A stretch of DNA of 64,000 bases from Collimonas arenae. GTDB taxonomy: Bacteria > Pseudomonadota > Gammaproteobacteria > Burkholderiales > Burkholderiaceae_D. The position numbers were made by a program, and so were the translations under genes. The stretch lies in contig NZ_CP009962.1 of NCBI RefSeq assembly GCF_000786695.1, forward strand, positions 3,286,001 to 3,350,000, in the 5' to 3' direction. This document shows, in pieces, positions 35,586 to 44,088 of the stretch (the first letter of the stretch is position 1; each line of letters begins with the position of its first letter). The notes under the pieces are model-generated. The model searched no databases, was not told the DNA's origin, and saw only the letters and a program-made list of their open reading frames with translations.

Positions 35586-36331
35586 GCTTACTGACCGTCG
35601 AAAACGTCTCCTGTTATTTCGGCAGCCTGCGGGCGGTCAATGAGGTCTCGATGATTATCGAGCCGGGCGAGCTGCGGGCTGTCATCGGCCCGAATGGCGC
35701 CGGAAAGACGACTTTCTTCAATCTGATCAGCGGCTTTTTCCCTCCTACAGTCGGGCGCATCTTGTTTGACGGGCAGGATATTACGGGCATGCCGCCTCAT
35801 CGCCGGGTAAAGATGGGCATGGCGCGGACTTTTCAGATTACCGAGGTATTTCCTGAATTATCGGTGCGCGACAATCTGCGCATCCCGGTAGAAATTGAAG
35901 CTGGCTATCGCCTGAGCCCATGGCTATCGCGCACCGGGAAGGCAACAGTACGGGGACGCGTCGACGAACTGATCGCCATGAGCAGCCTTGCCGCCAAGGA
36001 CAGAAAGCTAGTCGGCGAGTTATCTCCGGGCGACCAGCGCACCGTCGAGATCGCCATGTCGCTCGCACTTCGCCCACGCCTGTTACTGCTTGACGAACCG
36101 ACCGCCGGCATGGGGGACCAGGAAACTTACGATATCACTCAACTGATACACCATCTGCACGAAGAGCTGGCACTGACGATGGTGATTATCGAGCACGACA
36201 TGCGTGTCATTTTCCGGCTGGCCCAGCACATCATGGTACTCGCCGAAGGAAGTGTACTGGTTGAAGGCACGCCCGCCGAAATCGCTGCAAATGAAAATGT
36301 ACAGGCAGCCTATTTGGGGAAAACCAAATGA
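35582..36331 (+). CDS. Branched-chain-type ABC transporter ATP-binding protein (LivG-like)
   Basis: The 249-residue ATPase has Walker A GPNGAGKTTFFNL at about residues 36-48, the LivG-specific GMARTFQITEVFPELSVRDN segment (Q-loop region), signature LSPGDQRTVEIAMSLA, Walker B LLLLDEPTAGMG and the switch histidine in VIIEHDMRVIF. The signature LSPGDQ departs from LSGGQ, which is common in this subfamily. It overlaps both neighbours by 4 bp. Confidence 0.93.
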   Translation: MSLLTVENVSCYFGSLRAVNEVSMIIEPGELRAVIGPNGAGKTTFFNLISGFFPPTVGRILFDGQDITGMPPHRRVKMGMARTFQITEVFPELSVRDNLRIPVEIEAGYRLSPWLSRTGKATVRGRVDELIAMSSLAAKDRKLVGELSPGDQRTVEIAMSLALRPRLLLLDEPTAGMGDQETYDITQLIHHLHEELALTMVIIEHDMRVIFRLAQHIMVLAEGSVLVEGTPAEIAANENVQAAYLGKTK

Positions 36332-37053
36332 ATGTCGTGGAAGCCCAGGGACTGCACACGTTTTATGGCAAGAGTCATATCCTGCACTCGGTGTCGCTGC
36401 ACGTACGCGAGGGGGAAATCGTTGCACTTCTGGGACGTAACGGCGCGGGAAAAACAACCACGCTGCGCAGCCTGATGGGCTTGACGCGCGCTCGCGAAGG
36501 CGTGGTACATATCATGGGTAAGGTAACTACCGCATGGTCGCCCTACCGCATCGCTGCGCTTGGTGTCGGATATGTACCTGAAGGACGGCGCGTGTTCCAG
36601 AATTTGAGCGTCGAAGAAAATCTCAAGGTACCGCTTGCAGGCTCCGGACCGTGGACGCTGGAACGCGTCTACAAGTTGTTTCCCCGCCTGAAGGAGCGTT
36701 GCATGAACAAAGGCCGCCAACTGTCCGGCGGCGAACAAGAAATGCTGGCAATTGCACGCGCACTCATGCTCAATCCCAAACTCCTGCTGTTAGATGAACC
36801 GTCGCAAGGCCTGGCGCCGCTTCTCGTGCAAGAAGTATTTGAAGTGATTGCGGCGATGCGCCGCGAGGGTATTTCTGTGCTGCTGGTCGAACAGAATGTA
36901 CGCGCCGCAGTCGAGATTGCCGATAGCGCCTGTGTGCTCGACGATGGCCGCGTGGTTTTCCAGGGAGCCGTCAAGGAGTTTGCCAGCGATGAAGCGCGAA
37001 TGCGCTCGCTGGCTGGGGCGAGTGTTGAAAACTGGGAGGATGATGCCGCATAG
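36328..37053 (+). CDS. Branched-chain-type ABC transporter ATP-binding protein (LivF-like)
   Basis: The 241-residue ATPase has Walker A GRNGAGKTTTLRSL at about residues 35-48, the LivF text GVGYVPEGRRVFQNLSVEEN, signature QLSGGEQEMLAIARALM, Walker B LLLLDEPSQGLAP and LLVEQNVRAAVEIAD for the switch. It closes the importer operon and overlaps the LivG-like gene by 4 bp. The acdR gene converges on it 18 bp away. Confidence 0.93.
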   Translation: MNVVEAQGLHTFYGKSHILHSVSLHVREGEIVALLGRNGAGKTTTLRSLMGLTRAREGVVHIMGKVTTAWSPYRIAALGVGYVPEGRRVFQNLSVEENLKVPLAGSGPWTLERVYKLFPRLKERCMNKGRQLSGGEQEMLAIARALMLNPKLLLLDEPSQGLAPLLVQEVFEVIAAMRREGISVLLVEQNVRAAVEIADSACVLDDGRVVFQGAVKEFASDEARMRSLAGASVENWEDDAA

Positions 37054-37071
37054 TCGCCGGCACACTTGAAA

Positions 37072-37581
37072 TCAAACCGGCAACTGGGTAGTAGAAAGAA
37101 CTTCCTTGAGCACCATAAATGTACGGATTTGCCTTACGCCCGGTAAATACAGCAACTGCTCTGCGTGCAGGCGATTGTAACTATCGTTGTCCCTTGTGCG
37201 TACAAGCATGAAGTAGTCGAACTCGCCGGTGACAACATGGCATTCGAGACAGCCGGCTACCTTTTGCACTGCTTTTTCGAAATCGGCAAACGATTCCGGC
37301 GTTGATCTATCCAGCACGACGCCGATCATCACCAACGTACCGGCATCAAGGGCGCGCGGGTTGAGCAACGCCACAATTCCCTTGATCAGTCCCAACTCCT
37401 TGAGACGCTCAACGCGCCGCAAGCATGCAGGCGCACTCATATTCACTTTTGCCGCAAGCGCCACATTCGATATGGATGCATCGCGCTGAAGTATTTTAAG
37501 GATGGCGCGGTCGGTGCGATCCAGGGCTTCGCCAACCGCATCAGGCGGCAACTTCTCTGTACGAAATTTTATTGCTTTCAT
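37072..37581 (-). CDS. acdR: Lrp/AsnC-family regulator, AcdR
   Basis: AcdR is the Lrp-type activator that controls ACC deaminase in many bacteria. The start at 37581 (MKAIKFRTEKLPPDAVGEAL) is chosen over one ten codons upstream because those codons are AT-rich and atypical. The HTH spans about residues 24-70 (ILKILQRDASISNVALAAKV, then CLRRVERLKELGLIKGIVAL), followed by the RAM/AsnC ligand domain (VMIGVVLDRSTPESFADFEK to ECHVVTGEFDYFMLVRTRDN). It is divergent from acdS with 207 bp between the starts and is the obvious regulator for it. Confidence 0.9.
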   Translation of the reverse strand: MKAIKFRTEKLPPDAVGEALDRTDRAILKILQRDASISNVALAAKVNMSAPACLRRVERLKELGLIKGIVALLNPRALDAGTLVMIGVVLDRSTPESFADFEKAVQKVAGCLECHVVTGEFDYFMLVRTRDNDSYNRLHAEQLLYLPGVRQIRTFMVLKEVLSTTQLPV

Positions 37582-37644
37582 ATTATTAATTTCAAAATAA
37601 AAGATATACATATTAATAAAATTCGTCTTTTAAGTTCGATTTAC

Positions 37645-37672
37645 CGGTGAAATTTGCAACCATGTTTCACCG
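37645..37672. promoter_or_regulatory. Inverted repeat in the acdR-acdS intergenic region, operator candidate
   Basis: CGGTGAAA at 37645-37652 and TTTCACCG at 37665-37672 form a perfect 8-bp inverted repeat with a 12-bp spacer, so the arm centres are 20 bp apart, two helical turns. It lies between the divergent acdR and acdS starts inside otherwise AT-rich sequence. This is the best candidate AcdR (Lrp-type) binding site in the interval; binding is inference. Confidence 0.55.
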
Positions 37673-37788
37673 CTTTAATTCTAATATGGATGCGATCTCG
37701 GCATCGATGAAATCTGGATTCAGACACGCCGGTTTTCTTTGCCAGTTTTGATGCACGGATACGCACCCTAACCCCAGGAGCCGCTCCC

Positions 37789-38805
37789 ATGAACCTGAAG
37801 AAATTTCCCCGTCACTCCCTGACTTTCGGTCCCACGCCGATCCAGCCGCTCAAACGGCTCAGCGCCCATCTCGGCGGAAAAGTAGATTTGTATGCGAAAC
37901 GCGAAGACTGCAACAGCGGCCTGGCCTTCGGCGGCAACAAGACACGCAAACTCGAATACCTCATTCCTGAAGCACTGGAAGGTGGCTATGACACGCTGGT
38001 TTCCATTGGCGGCATCCAGTCCAATCAGACGCGCCAGGTAGCCGCAGTGGCGGCACACCTCGGACTTAAATGTGTCCTGGTGCAGGAGAACTGGGTGAAC
38101 TACTCGGATGCTGTCTACGACCGGGTCGGCAACATCGAAATGTCGCGCATCATGGGCGCCGACGTGCGGCTCGACAGCGCCGGATTTGATATCGGCATCC
38201 GGCAAAGCTGGGAACAAGCCATGGAAGATGTGCGCAAAGCCGGCGGCAAGCCATTTCCGATTCCGGCGGGTTGCTCCGAGCACCCGCGCGGCGGACTGGG
38301 ATTCGTCGGCTTTGCCGAAGAAGTCCGGCAACAGGAAGCCGAGCTGGGTTTCAAATTCGATTACATCGTGACCTGCTCGGTGACCGGCAGCACGCAAGCC
38401 GGCATGTTGGTGGGTTTTGCGGCAGATGGCCGTGCAGACAAGGTCATCGGCATCGACGCCTCGGCCAAACCACAACAGACCTTCGATCAGATTCTGCGCA
38501 TCGCCAAAAATACTGCCGGGCTGGTCGAACTCGACCGTGACATCACCGCCAGGGACGTAATTCTGGATACACGCTTTGGTGGTCCCGAATATGGTTTGCC
38601 GAACGACGGCACGCTAGAAGCAATCCGCCTTTGCGCCCGCCTGGAGGGAATGCTGACCGATCCGGTCTACGAGGGTAAATCAATGCACGGGATGATCGAG
38701 AAGGTCAGGCTGGGTGAATTCCCGCAAGGCGCCAAGGTCCTGTACGCGCATCTGGGTGGCGTGCCGGCGCTGAACGCCTATAGCTTCTTGTTCCGCAACG
38801 GATAA
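37789..38805 (+). CDS. acdS: 1-aminocyclopropane-1-carboxylate deaminase
   Basis: This PLP enzyme cleaves ACC, the plant ethylene precursor, to 2-oxobutanoate and ammonia. The 338-residue protein has the PLP lysine K51 in [12 protein letters not shown] and the nucleophile-region serine S78 in [10 protein letters not shown]. Positions Y294 and E295 (in DPVYEGKS) and L322 (in AHLGGV) match those that separate true ACC deaminases from D-cysteine desulfhydrase, where serine and threonine replace E295 and L322. A CAGGAG ribosome site precedes the ATG. The divergent acdR and the adjacent amino-acid importer support a role in plant- or fungus-associated nitrogen use. Confidence 0.96.
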   Translation: MNLKKFPRHSLTFGPTPIQPLKRLSAHLGGKVDLYAKREDCNSGLAFGGNKTRKLEYLIPEALEGGYDTLVSIGGIQSNQTRQVAAVAAHLGLKCVLVQENWVNYSDAVYDRVGNIEMSRIMGADVRLDSAGFDIGIRQSWEQAMEDVRKAGGKPFPIPAGCSEHPRGGLGFVGFAEEVRQQEAELGFKFDYIVTCSVTGSTQAGMLVGFAADGRADKVIGIDASAKPQQTFDQILRIAKNTAGLVELDRDITARDVILDTRFGGPEYGLPNDGTLEAIRLCARLEGMLTDPVYEGKSMHGMIEKVRLGEFPQGAKVLYAHLGGVPALNAYSFLFRNG

Positions 38806-38819
38806 AGAGCGCTACTCCC

Positions 38820-38856
38820 CCGCTACTCTCTACAATCCATTCCAAAAGAGTAGCGG
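38820..38856. terminator. Inverted repeat between acdS and msrA, possible bidirectional terminator
   Basis: CCGCTACTCT at 38820-38829 pairs perfectly with AGAGTAGCGG at 38847-38856 across a 17-base loop. It lies between the convergent acdS and msrA genes. There is no strong T-run after the stem on either strand, so rho-independent function is uncertain. Confidence 0.45.
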
Positions 38857-38921
38857 AATCGGCGTCACTGACTCACTTGGCGCCAGCAGCGATGCTGAAG
38901 GCTTGACGGCCTTCTTGCCTA

Positions 38922-39431
38922 TCACTTTTCTCGATGCGGCAACCGCCAGTCGGGTCGAACGAAGTGGCAGGTATACCCCGCAGGGATACGCAGCAAATAG
39001 TCCTGATGCTCGGGTTCTGCCTCCCAGAATGGCCCCGCCGGCGCAACTTCGGTCACCACTTTTCCTGGCCACAGGCCAGAGGCATCGACATCGGCAATGG
39101 TGTCTTCCGCAGTCTGCTTCTGCTGTTCGCCGGTGTAGAAAATGGCGGAGCGATAACTTGTCCCGATATCGTTGCCCTGGCGATTCGTTGTGCTGGGATC
39201 GTGTATCTGGAAGAAGAATTCCAATAGTTTGCGGTAGCTGATGACCTGCGGATCGAAAGTCACTTCGATAGCTTCAGCATGTGTGCCGTGATGGCGATAA
39301 GTGGCATTGGCGACATCACCGCCGCTATATCCGACCCGCGTGGCGAGTATGCCCGGATAACTGCGCAGCAGGTCCTGTACGCCCCAGAAACAGCCTCCTG
39401 CAAGAATGGCTTTTTCGCTTACTGTTGTCAT
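38922..39431 (-). CDS. msrA: Peptide methionine sulfoxide reductase MsrA
   Basis: MsrA reduces methionine-S-sulfoxide in proteins. The 169-residue product has the catalytic GCFWG motif with C14, then [40 protein letters not shown] and [12 protein letters not shown], all characteristic. The C-terminus ([19 protein letters not shown]) has one further cysteine that could act as a resolving residue. It is a cytoplasmic, single-domain form without a fused MsrB and converges on acdS. Confidence 0.96.
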   Translation of the reverse strand: MTTVSEKAILAGGCFWGVQDLLRSYPGILATRVGYSGGDVANATYRHHGTHAEAIEVTFDPQVISYRKLLEFFFQIHDPSTTNRQGNDIGTSYRSAIFYTGEQQKQTAEDTIADVDASGLWPGKVVTEVAPAGPFWEAEPEHQDYLLRIPAGYTCHFVRPDWRLPHREK

Positions 39432-39496
39432 TGTCGTTTCCTTTTTTCAAAATAACGCATTGCTTGCATTTGATAGCAACATTTTATAGCTGCATC

Positions 39497-40872
39497 TTAC
39501 TCTTTTGCGACCAATTCTTGCGCCCGCCCAGTCCTTGCGTTGATCCGTACCAGTTGCGCCGCCTGGTAGGCGGCAACGGAATCATTGAACAGACAGCGGA
39601 TCAAGGGATCGTCGACAATATCCGCAGAGGCAAGCTCGGCATCCCATTGGCATCGAAGGTATGGTCGTTGATCCTGACATACATCGAAGTCAATGACTCC
39701 CCCAGCGCCAGCGCGGCATAGCATTTGGCGAGCGAGACCTCGGTAGTCCAGGACAAGGGTTCGTCGGTAGGACCGACGAGCTCGATACTGTCGCCATCGG
39801 TACGATAGTGGAAATGCGTAGCGTCGCCGGCATTACCGTACAGCGTCAACTGCCACAGCCGCGGCTGCCGGAAAAAGCTATCGTCGGGTAATTCCATGTC
39901 GCGGTATTTTTCCGGCAAACCCGTGCGGCAGAACTTCATCACCAACTCAGTTTGCTCGACGCTTAACGGCGCAAAACGTCCAGCAATTTCAGCCGTGGCG
40001 GGTGGTTTGAGATTGGGCCAGTACTGATAATCGACGTCCTGGTCGCCAACCGGGATAACCCAGCTGAGCGGCGCTGCCGGTTCCAGCGACGTCTGGTCCA
40101 ATACCACCGAGACCGATGGATTCAGCCTGAGTACGCGTGTCGTCGGCAAGGCCGTCTCGATTTCTTGCTGGAATTGCCGGTAGGTGACCGGAAATAACGC
40201 GTGGTTGTACCAGGACCAGGGTTCCTGTACGAACTGGCAGGAGTTGGGCACCACGTACCTGGGATTTAACGCCCTCAACTGCCCTATCCATTCTTCCGGT
40301 AATTCGACGGCGCCGGAGACCGCGCGGGATGGCGCTATCACATCGATTTCGTGCATGGTCTGAAAGGGCCACAGCACCATGTCCCAAGGGGCAAAGCCGG
40401 CCAGCTCAGACAACGTAGAAGGATCAATCCATGAGTCGACCAAGTTCAGAATGTTCAGGCCGGCCGCCTTGACGTGGAACATGGAATCGACATCGGCATC
40501 GAGGGCTTTTCTGGGAATGACCTCAATTGCGCCGATTTGCACGGGCATGTCGATTTTCAGGCTATGCACATGCTCGAAACCCAACGCACGGATCATCGAG
40601 AATAATTGTTCGAAGATGCAATACAGATAGATCGGCGTCTGGCGATCCAGGAAATCCAGGCTTTCCAGCGAGCAGTGGTCATCATGGAAGTGTGAAATAA
40701 AAACGGCGTCCAGCTTAAGCTGACGCACTTGCTCGTGATCAAAGCTGACTTCAGGGAAGGCATGGCAATTCCTGCTGAATGGATTTTCAACGATGGGATC
40801 GAATGCGATCATCGTATCGTCGCACTCAAACAAGTAGCCGGCGTGCAGGATTCGGGAGATTTTCAGAGGCAA
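39497..40872 (-). pseudogene. MBL-fold metallo-hydrolase, frameshifted near the 3' end
   Basis: The main frame (39601-40872, 423 residues) begins MPLKISRILHAGYLFECDD and has the metal-binding motif SHFHDDHCSLES at about residues 60-71, so it is a metallo-beta-lactamase-fold protein. The frame ends with the odd tail NGMPSLPLRILSTIP. A -1 or +1 shift near 39641-39655 joins HTFDA to QWDAELASADIVDDPLIRCL and on to an end at 39497 (RTGRAQELVAKE), which reads as natural protein. A one-base indel or sequencing error is therefore likely, removing or replacing about 50 residues. The active-site domain is intact, so some function may remain. Substrate unknown. Confidence 0.75.
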
Positions 40873-41101
40873 ATGGATGAGTTCGGTGAGGTGTGAAACG
40901 TACTGGACTATCGACTGGCTCTGGAAATGATCGGCAGCGCCATCTTGTATTTCATCCGCTCCGACGCGAAGCTGAAACAGAGGCGCCTGATCTCAGTACC
41001 TTTGCCAGGCGTACCAGGATAAAGCGCTTCAGAAAAATGAAGGAACGATTCCCATATCGGCAACACGACCCAGCGTTTCCCGCTGAGTCGATTTAGTCTG
41101 G

Positions 41102-41308
41102 TTAGACTTTGCGCCAATGGCTGGGGATTTTTTTATCATGCAACTCTGGAACGCGGGCCGCGTGCAGCGGATTGTTTGCATGATTTTTCTTTGCCCAGAT
41201 AATGGCGCCTTCCTGCGTCGTTGCCGTGTGAATTGGCGTGCTGCTATGAGCAGGTTCGACGATAAAATGTCCAGATGCATCCTGGCTAATAAAAAGACTT
41301 TTGGTCAT
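41102..41308 (-). CDS. Small conserved-looking protein, 68 aa (DUF2188-like end)
   Basis: A clear AGGAG ribosome site lies upstream of the ATG at 41308. The product (MTKSLFISQDASGHFIVEPA to PSHWRKV) has a short beta-rich start, a GAIIWAKKNH helix and ends with HDKKIPSHWRKV. Its pattern recalls small proteins of the DUF2188 kind found in Burkholderiales; this is memory of pattern, not a search. It has no signal or membrane segment. It stands alone, with no operon partner; function unknown. Confidence 0.65.
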   Translation of the reverse strand: MTKSLFISQDASGHFIVEPAHSSTPIHTATTQEGAIIWAKKNHANNPLHAARVPELHDKKIPSHWRKV

Positions 41309-41760
41309 TCGCGTCTCCTAGATATGAAAATTCATCGAATCCATCAGAACATCGCCAGCAGTCCTAATGTTGCAAGCAAAATTCATTGTACTCGCCATCA
41401 GTTGGAAACATGGCCAACGACTTTCTGGCGACATTCAACTTCCCCGCATAACACAACTATTCGATCATTCTCGCAATCTAGTCCGTCAGCTATTGACCGC
41501 CTGCCCAAATTTAGTTATTTCGTCCTGCCGGCATCACGCACTCTGAACTGCAGCCGTAGAAATTCCCGATGGGGTTGGGTCTCGCATGACCCTGCAAGAC
41601 CGCCTCGGTCACAAAGTTGGCATATTTCCTACAATTTAGATTGAAGTTTTATCTAGTGTTCTCAAATTCTGAATTACAATAAAATTACCTTGAGACAATA
41701 TAAGCAATCATAATTTCGTGGAGCCGCTATAGCACGCGGCGAAAACTAGCGAGACATCCA
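41309..41760. other. AT-rich intergenic region
   Basis: About 450 bp with no supported gene. From 41630 to 41740 the sequence is AT-rich. It should hold the promoter of the 68-aa gene. A plus-strand frame (41117-41644) overlaps that gene antisense and has atypical residue use, so it is not called. Confidence 0.4.
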
Positions 41761-44088
41761 TTATTTCCGGCTACGGCGATCGGGTTTCGGCGGCATTTCT
41801 TTTTCGACCGCTCCCCGCACCTCGAATCTGACTTGATCAAGCACTGTTTGCTTTTCGTCCAATAACTCCAGCACATGCCGGCCCGGCCAGGGCATCCAGT
41901 CTAGGGCAAGCTGCTGGTTTTGCGCCGAGATTGGCTGGCTCGTTTTCTTGCCGGCTTTGGTTTGCGCCACCGGCTTCAGCAGCCTGCCATCAAGCCGCCA
42001 GGAGCCGCTGGAGATACCACCGGCTTCGAAACGTATGCGCTGGTGCTCGGGTGGGATATCCGGATCGAGCGCCACCAGCATGCCTGGCGTCGGGTAGCGT
42101 ATCGCTATGCCGATATCGTCGGACTTCGCGGTTCTGATAACGGCCTGCTCCGTTCCTGCTAAAAAATATTCCTGGCGCGGCGCTTCAGCCTTGTCTTCGT
42201 AGCGGATCGCCTGTTCGATCACGCCGTCCGGCTTTTGCGGAATGTGTTGCCGCAGCTGGTCGCGGCTGTGCAGGTATTGCATGACCTCTTGCCAGATCGG
42301 CGCGGCGCCGGTGACGCCAGAGACATCCCACATCGGCAAGCCGGAGGCGTTGCCGACCCAGACGCCGACCGTGTAACGGTCCGAATAACCGACAGCCCAG
42401 TTGTCGCGCATGTCTTTCGAGGTGCCGGTCTTGACCGCGGTCCAGACCCTGGTCGAGAGTGCGTTCTCAAGACCGAAGGTGCGGCTGCGGGCGCTGCGGT
42501 CGGAGAGAATGTTGCCGATGATGAAGGTGGCGCCCGCGTCCATCGCCTTGCTCATTTTTACCGGCGGGTCGCTAAGCGCAGTCCGTATACCGCTGTAGCG
42601 TCCTTGATTGGCCAATGCGCGGTAGGCATTGGTCAGCGCCAGCAAGCTGATATCGGCGCTGCCCAATGCCAGGCTGTAGCCGTAATAATCGCCCGATTCG
42701 CGTAGCTGGAAACCGAGCTGTTGCAGGCGTTCGAAAAAAGCGGTCGGCGTTACCGTCACCAGGGTGCGCACCGCTGGGATATTTAGCGATGAGCCCAGCG
42801 CCGTGCGCACGCTGACCAAGCCTTTGAACTGTTTGTCGTAGTTTTGCGGGATATACAGGCCGCTGGCGGTCGGCAGGTTGATTGCCGCATCGTTGAGCAG
42901 CGACGCCGCCGTCATCCATCTTTTTTCGATTGCAAGTTCGTACAGGAAGGGTTTCAAGGTCGACCCGGCTTGGCGCAGGGCCAGCACGCCATCGACATCG
43001 GCGGCGCGAGAAAACGTTGCGCTGGAACCAACCCACGCCAGCACGTCGCCGCTAGCGTTGTCGATGGCGATGATGGCGCCATCCTGGATGTTGCGATCGG
43101 TCAGCGCCGCCAGTTGCCGCTGCAAGGCATCGGTGGCGAAGCGCTGCACGCCGGCATCCAGCGTCGAGCGCAGCGATTGCCCCGGTGTGCGCAGCAGCCT
43201 GCGTGCCAGATGCGGCGCCAGCTGTGGCGCAGTGGTGGTGACAATGACTTCGGAATTCGATCCGGTACGCGCCAGGGCCAGCAAGGCAAAGCTTTCCAGG
43301 TCCTTGCACTCCTGGCTGGCATGCTGCTCTTGCAGGATGCGGCAGGCGCGCTCGGTGACCCGGGCCGGCGTCGCATTCGGACCGCGGATCAACGCCACGG
43401 CAATGGCCGCCTCGCGCTGGCTCAAACCGCTTGGATGCTTGCCGAACAAGACCCGCGACAAGGCATGTATGCCCACCAGCTCGCCGCGAAAACTAACCAG
43501 GTTGAGATAGGCCTCAAGGATCTGATCCTTGCGCCAGTTACGCTCCAACAGCTGCGCCACCATCACCTGCGACAGTTTCTGGCTGAACGAACGCGGCGAG
43601 GTGCGGCGTCGCAGATCGTCATCCAGCAAACCTGCGAGTTGCATGGTGATGGTCGAAGCGCCGCGCGTCCGGCTGTTCCACAAATTACCCCATGCGGCAG
43701 CGGCCACCGCGTTCCAGTCGACGCCGCTATGCTGGTAGAAGCGCCGGTCTTCGGATGCCACCAAAGCGTTGCGCAAAGCCGGAGAAACATCCTCCAGCGC
43801 CACCCACGATAAACGGCGCTCGTGCGGATTCAGGCGAATTTCCTGCAGAAGCTGGCCTTTGCGGTCATACAGGCTCGCTTCCGAAGAGCGGAACTCTTGC
43901 TGCACATCGGCGAATTTTTGCAGCGCATGCGCCTGATTGGTGCTGAAGGCCAGCAGCATAACCACCGTCAACGACCAACGCTTCAAGTGCTGCCGGTAAC
44001 CCTGCCCCTCTGGCGATACAGCGTTCTTGTCGTGATCGCCGATATCGCCGAAAATCGCGTTTTGGTTCAAACTCACTTCACCATCCAT
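41761..44088 (-). CDS. pbpC: Penicillin-binding protein 1C
   Basis: PBP1C is a bifunctional peptidoglycan polymerase of the inner membrane. The 775-residue protein has a membrane segment at about residues 38-52, a GT51 glycosyltransferase domain (LVASEDRRFYQHSGVDWNAV, GASTITMQLAGLL, LEAYLNLVSFRGELVGIHAL), a transpeptidase domain with active-site SXXK in GSTLKPF near residue 377, SXN in SSLNIPAVR and KTG in VKTGTSKDMRDNWAVGYS near 553, and a C-terminal biPBP_C beta domain. It overlaps the alpha-2-macroglobulin gene by 16 bp, the known pbpC-yfhM pairing in which A2M traps proteases near damaged cell wall. Confidence 0.96.
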   Translation of the reverse strand: MDGEVSLNQNAIFGDIGDHDKNAVSPEGQGYRQHLKRWSLTVVMLLAFSTNQAHALQKFADVQQEFRSSEASLYDRKGQLLQEIRLNPHERRLSWVALEDVSPALRNALVASEDRRFYQHSGVDWNAVAAAAWGNLWNSRTRGASTITMQLAGLLDDDLRRRTSPRSFSQKLSQVMVAQLLERNWRKDQILEAYLNLVSFRGELVGIHALSRVLFGKHPSGLSQREAAIAVALIRGPNATPARVTERACRILQEQHASQECKDLESFALLALARTGSNSEVIVTTTAPQLAPHLARRLLRTPGQSLRSTLDAGVQRFATDALQRQLAALTDRNIQDGAIIAIDNASGDVLAWVGSSATFSRAADVDGVLALRQAGSTLKPFLYELAIEKRWMTAASLLNDAAINLPTASGLYIPQNYDKQFKGLVSVRTALGSSLNIPAVRTLVTVTPTAFFERLQQLGFQLRESGDYYGYSLALGSADISLLALTNAYRALANQGRYSGIRTALSDPPVKMSKAMDAGATFIIGNILSDRSARSRTFGLENALSTRVWTAVKTGTSKDMRDNWAVGYSDRYTVGVWVGNASGLPMWDVSGVTGAAPIWQEVMQYLHSRDQLRQHIPQKPDGVIEQAIRYEDKAEAPRQEYFLAGTEQAVIRTAKSDDIGIAIRYPTPGMLVALDPDIPPEHQRIRFEAGGISSGSWRLDGRLLKPVAQTKAGKKTSQPISAQNQQLALDWMPWPGRHVLELLDEKQTVLDQVRFEVRGAVEKEMPPKPDRRSRK

